From Metabacillus crassostreae (GTDB lineage Bacteria; Bacillota; Bacilli; Bacillales; Bacillaceae): a DNA stretch of 64,000 nucleotides. The position numbers were made by a program, and so were the translations under genes. Positions 1 to 9,218 of the stretch are shown one piece after another; position 1 is the stretch's first letter; each line of letters opens with the position of its first letter. The stretch is taken from contig NZ_JAFBDU010000002.1 of assembly GCF_016908395.1 (NCBI RefSeq), forward strand, positions 310,001 to 374,000, written 5' to 3'. A model generated the notes under the pieces. It was not told where the DNA came from, made no database searches, and was given only the letters and a program-made list of their open reading frames with translations.

Positions 1-584
1 ACTGTAGCAAAGACAGCCAAAGTATCAATTAACTTCCCTGGCATTCCCCGCATACTTTTTTCGCCAAATATAGGTATTAGTGTTGCACTTAATAATCCAG
101 GATATCCTTTGCGAAACTTAAAATAAGCTAAAACTAAAGCAACTACGCCATATACTGCCCAGGCATGAATTCCCCAATGAAAAAAAGAGTATTGGAGAGA
201 TTGTTTAATTGCCTCATCTGAACCCGGTTCTAATCTTGGTGGATTTTTAAAAGCATGGGCAATAGGTTCTGCTGTTGTCCAAAAAACCAATCCCATCCCC
301 ATACCTGCACTAAATAACATGGCAAACCATGTTGGTGTACTAAATTCCGGTTTTTCATCATCTTTACCTAATTTAATTTTTCCTAACCTGGAAAACATTA
401 AATAGATACAGAACGCTAGCAACAACATGATTAGCAGTAAATAGTACCAACCAAATGCTTCTGAAATGTATGACGTTAGATTTGACGTCAAGCTCTGTAA
501 CTGCTCTGGAGCAACTGCACCCCAAATAACGAGTACAACACAAATAGCAAGTGCGTACCAAAAAACTGAACTAACTTTGTTCAC
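1..584 (-). CDS. BCCT family osmolyte transporter, C-terminus beyond window
   Basis: N-terminal part (about 194 residues) of a betaine/carnitine/choline transporter, a 12-helix membrane protein that imports compatible solutes by ion symport. The visible part has a first helix near residues 6-23, a second near 50-68, and the family signature region GMGMGLVFWTTAEP followed by HAFKNPP. The reading frame is open to the window edge. The start is taken as GTG at 584 because AGGTGA lies 7-8 bases upstream and no ATG fits the frame there. The closest known relatives would be OpuD or BetT-type carriers; the substrate cannot be decided from this part. It appears to be transcribed leftward alone, and the 600 bases upstream hold no gene on the same strand except a small one at 1187-1387. 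Confidence 0.93.
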   Translation of the reverse strand, partial: MNKVSSVFWYALAICVVLVIWGAVAPEQLQSLTSNLTSYISEAFGWYYLLLIMLLLAFCIYLMFSRLGKIKLGKDDEKPEFSTPTWFAMLFSAGMGMGLVFWTTAEPIAHAFKNPPRLEPGSDEAIKQSLQYSFFHWGIHAWAVYGVVALVLAYFKFRKGYPGLLSATLIPIFGEKSMRGMPGKLIDTLAVFAT

Positions 585-1186
585 AAATTTTCACCTCATA
601 TGATATTTTCAAATATTAATTAGTTAATAGCTTAAGAAATTTCGCAAATGTATATAAAGCAAGAGCTTTATAATTACTTATTAGATAGTATGATTATTCT
701 ATAATAATGTTGAACATAGGTTATATACATACAAACGAAGATATTTGGGGTATATTCATACAAAATCAAATAAACTTTCTAATCATGGTTGAATCGCTTA
801 TTTTTGATAAAATATTGATATTTTCATAAGGCCTCAATAACCATACCCCTTCTTACGACTTTACAAACTATATATGTAAAAAATGTGATAGAGATAGCGT
901 TTTTTTACAAGAAAAGAATTTTAAAGGTGAGATTACAGATCCCCAGTTTTTTCCTATCCAATATAAAATACACCTCTCTATAACGATTAGTTGTATTACT
1001 TCGTTTCTATTGTTATTCACTATATTTTATGACCAGTACCGTCAATAGTGCTATTGTCTTCTATAGTTAAGATAAAAACTATTTAATAAATGATAAATGC
1101 AACTATAAGGCCAAATATTTAGAAGAGCTTCAGTAAAAATACAGTCCCCCACAGCTCTCCCATCACATTTATTTTTGATGAATAAA
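585..1186. other. Gene-poor stretch with a possible decayed frame
   Basis: No convincing intact gene. On the + strand a frame of about 73 codons is open from 830 to a stop at 1046-1048. It encodes YICKKC followed by a hydrophobic stretch (SITISCITSFLLLFTIFY), which would suit a small zinc-ribbon membrane protein, but there is no usable start codon or ribosome binding site. It may be the remnant of a gene. The promoter of the BCCT gene should lie between about 600 and 750 on the minus strand, but no clear pair of boxes stands out. Confidence 0.3.
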
Positions 1187-1387
1187 TTAACTGGTAAAAA
1201 AGGAACCACTACAAAGGAAATATTCGAATAAGGATCTATATTTTCTTATGATCCATCCAATATATACTGTGTCCAAACTAATAAATATTAATATCAAAAA
1301 GATAATACCTTCCACTAAATGTGATTCGAAAGGACAAACATCATTTTTGGGTAGCTCCACAAGTTCTTTAAAAGTAATCTTCTTCAT
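1187..1387 (-). CDS. Small single-span membrane protein (66 aa)
   Basis: Unrecognised 66-residue protein. It starts MKKITFKELVELPKNDVC, then has one hydrophobic helix at about residues 27-47 (EGIIFLILIFISLDTVYIGWII) and a short tail. The start is ATG at 1387, preceded by AAAGGGGAG with about 5 bases of spacing. The longer frame that begins at 1495 has no ribosome binding site and is ignored. A single Cys lies just before the helix. It is divergent from the DUF3231 gene that starts at 1515, so both promoters must lie in the short gap. No function can be assigned; the good ribosome binding site and a plausible protein layout are the only support. Confidence 0.5.
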   Translation of the reverse strand: MKKITFKELVELPKNDVCPFESHLVEGIIFLILIFISLDTVYIGWIIRKYRSLFEYFLCSGSFFTS

Positions 1388-1514
1388 CAATCTCCCCTTT
1401 AGCATAAGTGATGAAAAATTAATACACTTTAATTTTAAGATCTTTATCGTAAATGTATAACAGTCTAGAAAAAGGTGGATAATATTCGATAACAATACAA
1501 TGGGGGATTATTAC

Positions 1515-2528
1515 ATGTCAGAGAAAAACAATATGAGGTTAACGTCTTCTGAGATTGCAGTCGTTTGGAGTACCTATCAAAACAACAGTTTTTCTATTTG
1601 TATTCTAAAGTATTTTTTAGCAAATGTAGATGATCATGAAATAAAGTCTGTATTACAATTTGCTCTAGAAGTATCAAGTAAAAATTTGGAATATAGTAAA
1701 AATATTCTTAATGAGGACAATCAACCACTACCAATTGGATTTACTGATGCAGATGTTAGTCCTAATGCCCCACGCTTATTTTCTGATTCGTTTTATCTAT
1801 ACTACCTTAAAAACATGTCTAAAGTTGGATTATCTGTTTATGGTGTAGCTTTAGCAACCAGTGCACACTCTGATGTTCGTGCTTTTCTAAGTCAAGCAAT
1901 ACAAACTTCAACAGATTTATATAATAAAACAGCAGAAACATTATTATCAAAAGGGTTATTTGTAAGACCACCTTATGTAACAACACCCGATCATGTTGAC
2001 TTTGTTGATGAAAAGAGTTATCTAGGAGGAATACTAAATCTAACTAACAAAAATAGACCTTTAAATGTGATAGAAATTACTCATATAGAAGCAAATGTTG
2101 AAACGAACTCCTTAGGTAAAGCTCTTATGACAGGCTTGGCTCAGGTTGCTAAGTCTAAAAAAGTTCGTACCTATTGTTTGAAAGGAAAGGAAATCGCGAC
2201 AAAACATGTGCAAGTTTTTTCAACTATGTTGACAGAAAATGACCTTCCCTCACCAATGCCCTGGGATTTAGAAGTAACCGCTTCAACAGTAACACCATTT
2301 TCTGATAAATTAATTATGTTTCATACTTCTTTAATCATTGCATCAAGTATATCCAATTATGCAACTGCTTCAGCAGCATCCTTACGAACAGATATTGCAA
2401 CTTCCTATATTCGTCTAACAACAGAAACTGCTCAATTTGCCAAAAACGGTGTTGATATCATGATTAAAAATGCATGGTTAGAACAACCTCCACAAATCCC
2501 AGATCATAAAAGGTTAGCAAAAGGTTAA
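1515..2528 (+). CDS. DUF3231 family protein
   Basis: 337-residue protein of the DUF3231 family, which is common in spore-forming Bacillaceae and built from two tandem ferritin-like or CotF-like four-helix halves. Each half begins with a T/S-S-x-E-I/L-x-x-x-W motif or its equivalent, and conserved pieces here are LTSSEIAVVWSTY, PLPIGFTDADV, SYLGG and KNAWLEQPPQIPD at the C-terminus. The function is unknown; some members are spore associated. The start is ATG at 1515 with GGGGG 8 bases upstream, because the earlier in-frame ATG at 1500 overlaps that ribosome binding site. A paralogue lies at 28712-29719 with the same SYLGG and PPQ motifs. The gene stands alone on the + strand. Confidence 0.85.
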   Translation: MSEKNNMRLTSSEIAVVWSTYQNNSFSICILKYFLANVDDHEIKSVLQFALEVSSKNLEYSKNILNEDNQPLPIGFTDADVSPNAPRLFSDSFYLYYLKNMSKVGLSVYGVALATSAHSDVRAFLSQAIQTSTDLYNKTAETLLSKGLFVRPPYVTTPDHVDFVDEKSYLGGILNLTNKNRPLNVIEITHIEANVETNSLGKALMTGLAQVAKSKKVRTYCLKGKEIATKHVQVFSTMLTENDLPSPMPWDLEVTASTVTPFSDKLIMFHTSLIIASSISNYATASAASLRTDIATSYIRLTTETAQFAKNGVDIMIKNAWLEQPPQIPDHKRLAKG

Positions 2529-2845
2529 TGTGTATCACTTTATAATCTAGTACGAACGATAACCAGATAGAAAAGATATTAGGTCCATTGGAATAGAAAG
2601 ATTTGCTTAACTCTTAAATAGCAAATATAAATAGCGATTTTATTGATAGTAATGTAGAAGGTATTGAAATGTTATATCGAACTTCAATTTAGCGATTTTA
2701 TATGGATTTCATGAAGATATTTTAACCGCTATTAAAAAAATCAATTATCAATGCCTTATGTATTGTCCTTACTTTAAAGTATGTTACTTAATCTGCCCTG
2801 TTTGCGGAAGAAGAGTAAGTGGTAAGGATTTAGTCTTTCATCCTC

Positions 2846-2975
2846 CAAGATGTGTTAATTACGCTTATCTTTTAGTTCCAAAACTAATAAAAAAACGTCT
2901 CAAATCCATTACTATCAGGGTTTCGAGACGTTTTAACTATTTTTATTTAGTTGTGTTAATAAATATTTTATACAA
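2846..2975 (+). repeat. Family-1 hairpin repeat, copy A
   Basis: First of eleven copies of a dispersed repeat. It has a left arm AGATGTGTTAATTACGCTTA (degenerate), a central stem ACGTCTC/GAGACGT with an inner AAATCC/GGGTTT extension, and a right arm TTTAGTTGTGTTAATAAATA. The stem is flanked by A-run and T-run, so it could act as a terminator in both directions. The 300 bases before it (2529-2845) hold no gene I can support. The short + frame over 2758-3036 runs into this repeat and is not considered real. Confidence 0.85.
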
Positions 2976-3099
2976 ATTTATTCAGATTTCTGTTTTGAAT
3001 GCTGCTTCACTATTTTGTCCAAAAAATAACTCTTAAAACTAAATTTTTATTGCATAATTTTTAAAATTAATGCATTTATACTTGTTTATGGGAAAAGGT

Positions 3100-3738
3100 C
3101 TACATATGTCCAACGTTTTCCTTGATATCTATTAATACTTCTTCTTCCAAATTACCATCTTTAATTATAATTTTCCCTGTCGAGGAAAAATCACTAGGCA
3201 TTAAACCATTAAGAGGGATGTTAAATGATGCAATTCCTAACGTCTTATATGTTTCTCCTACTAATCTACTACATGTATAGTCAATATTTTTGGATGCTAT
3301 AGATAAATATCTTCCTTCGATTACCTCCTCTATCATTTTCCATTCAGTAGGGTTAGGAATTCCATGTACTTCCTTTATATAATCAAATAGCTTTTGTTGA
3401 TCTATTTTATGATTTAGGTTTAATGAACGAAGTGCATATTGAGGAGCTTCATAAGGAGTGACATCTTGCCCATATGATTTAAGTCGATCTAAAAGTTTCA
3501 CGACTTTTGGTCCTGTCTTATTATCATGAAACCATTCATCTTGTAAATTAGTTAATGCTGTTGACTCAAAAAAATAAACTTCTCCCTCTGGTTCTGGACG
3601 TATCACCATTCCAACGTGTGACCACATACTTTTTTCAAGTCTTTCTACTAATTTACTTATAGAGTATTTACCACTAAAAAGGATTAAATCCCCCGTTTTG
3701 AACGTTGGCAATAGATTGTTAAATGACTGTGAATTCAT
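3100..3738 (-). CDS. Permuted papain-like hydrolase (YiiX/NlpC-P60 type)
   Basis: 212-residue cytosolic protein of the circularly permuted papain-like (YiiX/YaeF, NlpC/P60 superfamily) type. The N-terminal motif GDLILFSG and SHVGMVI supply the usual His (about residue 40), and the C-terminal part has YTCSRLVGETY with the candidate nucleophile Cys. A Glu in FFESTAL probably completes the active site, as in relatives. Members cleave or transfer acyl or amide groups; the true substrate is unknown. The start is ATG at 3738 with GGAGGAT 5 bases upstream; the other in-frame ATG twelve bases earlier lies inside the ribosome binding site. It is divergent from the diguanylate cyclase at 3824, and the two share an 85-bp promoter region. 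Confidence 0.75.
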   Translation of the reverse strand: MNSQSFNNLLPTFKTGDLILFSGKYSISKLVERLEKSMWSHVGMVIRPEPEGEVYFFESTALTNLQDEWFHDNKTGPKVVKLLDRLKSYGQDVTPYEAPQYALRSLNLNHKIDQQKLFDYIKEVHGIPNPTEWKMIEEVIEGRYLSIASKNIDYTCSRLVGETYKTLGIASFNIPLNGLMPSDFSSTGKIIIKDGNLEEEVLIDIKENVGHM

Positions 3739-3823
3739 ATGATCCTCCAAATATTATTCGTTTTAATCCGAATTGCTCATGATATAATTATACAATAATT
3801 CTTGCAATAAGGAGTCAAACCTC

Positions 3824-6016
3824 ATGAAAATGGCTTTTAAGAAGATACTATTAATTATTTTTATTCTCTTTTTCACATTTATTCTTACAGACAGGAACGT
3901 TATTTTTGCATCTCCAAAAAATATTATTATTAATAACGAATTTGAAAAGGTGAATATAAAAGATTCCTGGGAGGTATACGTTGATCAAAATAATATCTCA
4001 GAAAACGAGATTCTTAAAAAGCAAGACAAATTTCTTCCTATAAGTAAGGTGGATATAGACGGAGACATTGCAAATTCTACCTACTGGATAAAAATAAATA
4101 TCTTAAATACTAGTGATTCTCCAAAAGATATATTACTAGAATTAAAAAAGCCACATTTAAGTTTAGTTTCATTATATTCGGTTAGTCTTCAAAAGCTTGA
4201 ACTAAAGGAAACAATCGGCTACAGTATACCTTTTAATGAGAGAAGTATAAGACATCGTAATCTAATTTTCCCTCTTGAACTACAACCTTCAGAGAAAGCA
4301 AGTACATATTATCTAAAGATTAAAACCGATAGCTTTTTTCAAGCGCCCATCACAATTTGGGACCCTGTTGTATTTTCAATAGAAAATTCTAATGCACAAA
4401 TGATGTACGGGCTATTTTATGGCACAATGATTGGATTAATTTTATATAATAGTTTCTTATTCTTTTCACTTAGAGAAAAAACCTATTTTTATTACATTCT
4501 ATTTATTACTGGATTTACAACGATGCAATCGATATGGGATGGATATGCATTTCAATGGCTATGGGGAGATTATCCTTGGTGGGCATTAAGATCAAATTCA
4601 TTCTTTATTCTTTGGACAGCATTATTTGCATTACAGTTCGCTAAACACTTTTTACAATTAAAAAGTAAAGCACCTATTTTATATAAAATGGTCAATATTT
4701 TTAATACAGTGTGTGCAATAGCTTTGATACTTCCTTTTACACTTAGTATAAGTATCTCAACAATGACGAGTACCCTTATTGCAACGATCTTTGTTCTGTT
4801 TATAATATTGATTGCAATAAAAGTTAGGTTAAAAACAAGGGAAGCAAAATTTTTTATTGCTGCATGGGTCTTTCTTTTAATAGGAGTCTTATTAAATATT
4901 TTGGCTGCATATAAGCTTGTTCCACTTACTCCTATAACCTTATTTGCTCCAAAGATCGGATCTCTTGTGGAAGTATTGGTTTTATCATTGGGATTAGCTG
5001 ATAGGATTAAAAGGATTACTTTAGAAAAAGAGTTGGAATCAAAGAAATATTACATGCAAACACTTATACAAAGCTCTTTTAAACAAATGTCAGGTATGAA
5101 GGAAATAACAGAGTTAGCGGATAGTGGTCTTAATACAATAATGATTCTGACAAAGTTTGAAAATGGGTATTACCTTTCTAAAAATAAATCAGGTTGGTCT
5201 TTATTAACTCAAAAAGGTGAAAATTTAGTTAATCATACATTTAATATAGATCAACAATATTTTAAAAAACTGACTTATGCAAATGATGTAGATCTAAGTA
5301 TATTAGGTATTCACAAGCAATTCGGATCATACCTTTCAATACCAATAGTTTGTAAGGGACATGAAGCCCTTCTTATTGCTTATAGTCAGGAGAACCTTAA
5401 AATAGATACATACGAAATAGAGAATGTTATTCCCTATTTCAAGGAGCAATATATGGTTTTAATAGACAATATAATCAACTATCAATCGTTACAAAAATCA
5501 GCAATGTATGATCACCTAACGAATGTATTAAATCGAAAATACTTTTTAGATAAAGCAAACAATTTAATGAAAGAATCTATTGAATTAAATCAAAATGTAA
5601 CAATCATTTTAATAGATATTGATCATTTCAAACAGGTTAACGATACTTATGGTCATAACACAGGTGACAAAGCTATTATCTTCGTTGCGGGTCAAATAAA
5701 AGAGATAATTAAAGATATAGGTGTTGTTGGACGGTATGGTGGTGAAGAATTTATAGCGCTACTGAACAATGTTGGTGAGAAAAAGGCGTTGGAGATATCT
5801 GAGTTGTTAATTAAGACTCTCCATATACACCCTTTTTCAGTAGAAGATGGAGAAAGCCTATTTTTAACTGTTAGTATTGGAGTTTGTAGTAATACTAACA
5901 ATAAAAACTTATCAATAAATAACATGATTCAGCTAGCAGATGAGTCCTTATATAAAGCTAAAAATATGGGAAGAGATCAGGTGGTTATCTATAATGATTA
6001 TATAGAGATAAAATAA
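3824..6016 (+). CDS. 7TM-DISM receptor with GGDEF diguanylate cyclase domain
   Basis: 730-residue membrane-bound diguanylate cyclase that would make c-di-GMP in response to an extracellular signal. Layout: signal peptide at 1-29, extracellular 7TMR-DISMED2-type beta-sandwich at about 35-180, seven membrane helices at about 190-400, a short coiled linker, a GAF-like region at about 420-550 and GGDEF at about 560-730. The active-site motif is GGEEF at 639-643 with the metal-binding IDIDHFKQVND upstream. The position of the usual inhibitory I-site (RxxD) reads KDIG, so product inhibition through that site is probably lost. The start ATG has GGAG 8-9 bases upstream. The gene is monocistronic and is followed by repeat copy B, whose stem probably terminates it. 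It may feed the two c-di-GMP riboswitches found at 18.6 and 47.5 kb, which is an inference. Confidence 0.9.
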   Translation: MKMAFKKILLIIFILFFTFILTDRNVIFASPKNIIINNEFEKVNIKDSWEVYVDQNNISENEILKKQDKFLPISKVDIDGDIANSTYWIKINILNTSDSPKDILLELKKPHLSLVSLYSVSLQKLELKETIGYSIPFNERSIRHRNLIFPLELQPSEKASTYYLKIKTDSFFQAPITIWDPVVFSIENSNAQMMYGLFYGTMIGLILYNSFLFFSLREKTYFYYILFITGFTTMQSIWDGYAFQWLWGDYPWWALRSNSFFILWTALFALQFAKHFLQLKSKAPILYKMVNIFNTVCAIALILPFTLSISISTMTSTLIATIFVLFIILIAIKVRLKTREAKFFIAAWVFLLIGVLLNILAAYKLVPLTPITLFAPKIGSLVEVLVLSLGLADRIKRITLEKELESKKYYMQTLIQSSFKQMSGMKEITELADSGLNTIMILTKFENGYYLSKNKSGWSLLTQKGENLVNHTFNIDQQYFKKLTYANDVDLSILGIHKQFGSYLSIPIVCKGHEALLIAYSQENLKIDTYEIENVIPYFKEQYMVLIDNIINYQSLQKSAMYDHLTNVLNRKYFLDKANNLMKESIELNQNVTIILIDIDHFKQVNDTYGHNTGDKAIIFVAGQIKEIIKDIGVVGRYGGEEFIALLNNVGEKKALEISELLIKTLHIHPFSVEDGESLFLTVSIGVCSNTNNKNLSINNMIQLADESLYKAKNMGRDQVVIYNDYIEIK

Positions 6017-6104
6017 TGAATAGGAGCTTGGTTTAAAATAACAAATTCCTATTTTATATACTCTCACTTAATACTAATTAAAAGAATAATTTCGTATTAT
6101 TTTA

Positions 6105-6314
6105 AATGTGTTAAGAACACTTATCTTTTAGTTACTGATCTTATAAAAAGACGTCTCAACTCCAGTACTACAAGGATTCGAGACGTTTTACCTATTTTTA
6201 TTTAGTTGTGTTAATAAATATTTTACACGAAGTTGAGACTTTAAAAATATAGGTATTTTCCTCCCTATCTGTTCATTATTATATACAACTGGACAAGTAT
6301 TTAAGTTAGTTTAG
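6105..6314 (+). repeat. Family-1 hairpin repeat, copy B
   Basis: Starts TGTGTTAAGAACACTTATC, then the stem ACGTCTC/GAGACGT with inner AACTCC/AGGATT, then the right arm GTTGTGTTAATAAATATTTT, TACACGAAGTTGAGAC and the distal TCCTCCCT segment. It lies between the convergent cyclase and DinB genes and could terminate both. The distal end runs to the stop codon of the DinB pseudogene. Confidence 0.88.
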
Positions 6315-6720
6315 TTAGTTAAATTGTAAAATTAGATCTAATTGAACTTCCTTTTCTCTATTCATATGGTTACGAATTAAACGGATTTGACCACGATGAT
6401 TTAGTTCATCTTCAAATACATGAAACCAACGGAAATAGTTGTTAGCTTTATGGTTTGGTCCGAAAGACGAAACTTCATCTAACCATTTATCCTCCATTTC
6501 CTCAAACCATTCAAGTGTGCGTTCCCGGACTAATTTTAACTTCTCTTTATAGAATTCAATTCCTTTATCAGTGATTTCTTTATGTGCATTTTCACCAAGT
6601 TTCAATCCTATATCAAGCTTTTGTCGTTCTTCTTTAGTAGGTTCCTTGTCCTCAAATGTCATAAGGGGTATAACCTGATTTTTCATTAACAATAAATCTA
6701 TTATCTTTTAATGTTCTCAT
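6315..6720 (-). pseudogene. DinB family protein with internal deletion and frameshift
   Basis: Remnant of a DinB/DUF664-type protein (four-helix, metal-binding superfamily, usually about 165-175 residues). A normal start is present: ATG at 6720 with AGGTGAT upstream reads MRTLKDNRFIVNEKSGYTP, the typical N-terminus. It then joins, out of frame, to LMTFEDKEPTKEERQ and a complete C-terminal half with WFHVFEDELNHRGQIRLIRNH, which keeps one of the conserved His clusters. About 45-50 codons that should carry the first helix pair are missing. From 6720 translation stops after about 23 codons; a 125-residue product from ATG at 6692 would lack the first helices and has no good ribosome binding site. 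Very likely non-functional. Confidence 0.75.
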
Positions 6721-6989
6721 TTTTATCACCTTTCTTATTTCATAAGAGAATACTGTTCTTAGTTTATCTAATGACAATATTTCTATAAAATTTAATACGC
6801 GCACTCTTATATAAACGCGCTTCTATTGTTGGAAATCATTAATTCAAACTATCCTTGTACTGCGTAACAATTAGATCTATCCTACAGTACCCTCTTTAAC
6901 TATTTTCCTATTAAAAATAAAGCCCCTACAGCTAAGTAAAGTTAATCTACCTACTTTATTTTGTGACATTTACGATTATTTTTATGAAT

Positions 6990-7026
6990 GAAAAAAGTCT
7001 CGATGATTAAATGATCATCGGGACTC
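6990..7026 (-). terminator. Intrinsic terminator after the beta-helix gene
   Basis: Stem AGTCTCGATGAT / ATCATCGGGACT-type inverted repeat with a short AT loop and an A-run on the + strand, which is a T-run for leftward transcription. It lies 8 bases past the stop of 7034-8434. Confidence 0.85.
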
Positions 7027-7033
7027 CATATTA

Positions 7034-8434
7034 CTATTCTATAATATTTATTGCAGGAGATTCCTTTTTCAGCGAAAAGTCATAGTTGGTTTCATTTTCA
7101 AACATTGGATCCAAATAACTGGATTGTGAATCAGTGGTTGAGGCAAGCTTGAAATCTTGAAAAGAAGTGAATTCTTCTTCATTCCATATCCAAAGACCTA
7201 TTTTTCCCTTTTCTTTATGAAAAACATTTCTTCGTAGTTCATTATCTTGATTCATTGTAAAAAAGTTGGCGATAAAAATACGAGATGACCCAGCGGTTAA
7301 GATATTTCTTTCTATAATATTATTTTTGATATCATGCTGTAATAGCAGCTGTCCCCCTGCTAGCCCTTTCGTATCGTTTCGATAGATAATGTTTTTGGTA
7401 ATGGAAGAGTTTATCGTTCCTCCCCGATTATCATCATATCCACCAATCGAAATTCCTGTATAATGGTTGTTATACACGATGTTGTCTGTTATTTCAATGT
7501 TATCAGCATATTGTTTTGCGTGCTCAGAGGTTGCCTCAATTCCGATATCACAATTATAAATAGTATTCTTTTCAATCGTTATACTTTTCCCACCATCGAC
7601 ATAAATCCCACCGGCATTATATTCTTCTCCATATGCTGGATTACCGTACGAGGATATTTCATACACTTCATTGTTTTTAACGATACCATTACGAACGTAG
7701 TCAGCTTTTGGATCATTTGATATTCCTTCATGACCAATTAGATCGATCCCAATATTATCATTTCTGCGAACTACGTTATTTTCAACACTAAAACCATCGA
7801 TATTCCCATTAAGAACGAGTGATTCACTCCACCCGAGTTTTAAATCCTCTATTGTATTATTTATAATATAAATATCATTCATAGGGTCAGTTCCGTATAT
7901 TGCAATTCCATGGGCATTCCCATCTTCTGCATGAGTTTCTATCTTTCGTACAACATTATGTTCTAACGTAATATGGCTGCTTGAGCCTGTTACATACATC
8001 CCTATTACAGTTTCATTCGTTAAGTTAGTAGTTAAATCTTGAATAATGAGCCCACTAATCGTGATATAATTTTTATTGTCTATGTTAACAAGGGACGTAT
8101 CTCCTTCTACATTCTTTACGGCCTCACCAGTAATAACAACCTTGTCTTGATTGTACGCTCTAAACGTAATTGGTTTTATTTTTGTTCCACTATACTTAAC
8201 AATTAGCCTTTCTTTATAGATGCCTTCTTTTATGTAGACAATCGTCCCCGCTCTTGCTTCTGAAGCAGCTTTCTTTAGAGTACGAAATGGTTTTGATTTA
8301 GTCCCATCATTTTTATCACTTCCATTTGTAGCAACGTATATAGCCTTATCATGTGTTGACTCTGTTGTATTAAAAGCATAAACAATTAAAATAGCTACTG
8401 CTGCTGCAACGAGGTAAAGGATTGTCTTTTTCAT
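7034..8434 (-). CDS. Secreted right-handed parallel beta-helix protein (pectate-lyase-like)
   Basis: 466-residue exported protein with an N-terminal hydrophobic segment (about residues 3-21) that acts as a signal peptide or membrane anchor. It is followed by a DUF1565-type start (YVATNGSDKNDGTKSKPFRTLKKA) and a long run of beta-helix coils rich in N-x-I and I-x-x-N-x-I patterns to about residue 400. This fold and the N-terminus resemble PL9-type polysaccharide lyases and other PbH1 proteins. Catalytic residues cannot be assigned with confidence, so lyase activity is an inference. The start ATG has AAAGGAATG-type sequence upstream. The neighbourhood (arabinanase, mannanase) fits a pectin-acting role. 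A terminator lies immediately downstream, and the gene seems monocistronic. Confidence 0.75.
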   Translation of the reverse strand: MKKTILYLVAAAVAILIVYAFNTTESTHDKAIYVATNGSDKNDGTKSKPFRTLKKAASEARAGTIVYIKEGIYKERLIVKYSGTKIKPITFRAYNQDKVVITGEAVKNVEGDTSLVNIDNKNYITISGLIIQDLTTNLTNETVIGMYVTGSSSHITLEHNVVRKIETHAEDGNAHGIAIYGTDPMNDIYIINNTIEDLKLGWSESLVLNGNIDGFSVENNVVRRNDNIGIDLIGHEGISNDPKADYVRNGIVKNNEVYEISSYGNPAYGEEYNAGGIYVDGGKSITIEKNTIYNCDIGIEATSEHAKQYADNIEITDNIVYNNHYTGISIGGYDDNRGGTINSSITKNIIYRNDTKGLAGGQLLLQHDIKNNIIERNILTAGSSRIFIANFFTMNQDNELRRNVFHKEKGKIGLWIWNEEEFTSFQDFKLASTTDSQSSYLDPMFENETNYDFSLKKESPAINIIE

Positions 8435-8642
8435 TTCATCATTCCTTTATAATAGTTCGTAATTTTCACTTCATACTAAAGCATAAAAATAACCGTTTAG
8501 ACAATATTACTAAAGGGCTATCTAATTTCTCTCTCGCCACCACCATAACGGAGCTCTAATGGATATATTTAAGGTATTGTTTCACAAATTGACTTGGAAA
8601 TAAAATAAGTCTTTTTGCTGCGTAGTATACGTCAATACCACA

Positions 8643-8682
8643 CAAAAAACGCCTTCTAATTATTAAACAAAGGCGCTTCGAT
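8643..8682 (-). terminator. Terminator-like hairpin
   Basis: Inverted repeat GCGCCTTT / AGAAGGCG with a T-run in the leftward direction (A-run at 8644-8649). It lies about 60 bases downstream of the small gene at 8739-8846 and would end its transcript. Confidence 0.6.
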
Positions 8683-8738
8683 TCTTAGAGATGGTTATTG
8701 TAGGGGGTAGGTTTCTTATTATTTAAAATCAATATCCA

Positions 8739-8846
8739 TTATCGTTTCTTCATTAAATCAACTAGTCTTCTTAAAGCCACAGTGAACAATAAAAAAGATA
8801 AACCTAATATTGTTATTACAGCTAAGACCACTATAAAGGTTTCCAT
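8739..8846 (-). CDS. Small single-span membrane peptide (35 aa)
   Basis: 35-residue peptide METFIVVLAVITILGLSFLL followed by a basic tail ending in RRLVDLMKKR. One membrane helix spans residues 3-24, and the positive tail suggests an N-out, C-in insertion. The start is ATG at 8846 with AAAGAGGT 8 bases upstream, and the stop is followed by a terminator hairpin. It resembles many unannotated small Bacillus membrane proteins in layout only; I recognise no family. Support comes from the good ribosome binding site, the clear helix plus positive-inside pattern, and its own terminator. Confidence 0.55.
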   Translation of the reverse strand: METFIVVLAVITILGLSFLLFTVALRRLVDLMKKR

Positions 8847-8879
8847 CTATATCTACCTCTTTTAAGTACTACATAAACA

Positions 8880-9218
8880 TGTCTAATAAATACAATTTCC
8901 CCCACTACAATTCCTTCCTAATTTTAGCATAGTCATTTATATTATTGATAAGAAATCTTGTCCAATACTTAAATAAGCTCATTTACTTGTTCCAGAAAAG
9001 CACTTTGATTATTGAAGAGCTAAATCAATTTTTAGAGATTATTAATTTTTCTTTCTTCCAATTAGAACACCAATTAATAGACATCCAATACCTATTATAT
9101 TCCTAGTAATATTACTTTTACTCAAGATAAGCGCTTTGATTGCTGAAGAGTGCAATTGAACTGACGCACCCCGTTACTTTAATAAGCCGTATTGGCATAA
9201 GAACTTCTTTCTAAAGCA
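8880..9218. other. Intergenic stretch with family-2 hairpins and a small decayed frame
   Basis: Holds fragments of a second repeat family: GCACTTTGATTATTGAAGAG near 8998 and AAGCGCTTTGATTGCTGAAG near 9127, the latter followed by the family-2 tail GCACCCCGTTACTTT. Between them, on the minus strand, 9042-9125 reads SKSNITRNIIGIGCLLIGVL and then IGRKKN with a stop. This is a credible C-terminus of a small membrane protein, but the only start is a TTG without a ribosome binding site, so it is probably a gene cut off by the repeat. Confidence 0.35.

Noticed and set aside
1248-1460. 70-codon + strand frame
   Set aside because: It lies antisense to the better supported small gene at 1187-1387 and has no ribosome binding site.
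2758-3036. 92-codon + strand frame with a CPVCGRR zinc-ribbon-like start
   Set aside because: It runs through family-1 repeat copy A, has no ribosome binding site and its second half is clearly repeat sequence.
9042-9125. 27-codon frame with a membrane helix
   Set aside because: No acceptable start; treated as a truncated remnant in the intergenic entry.
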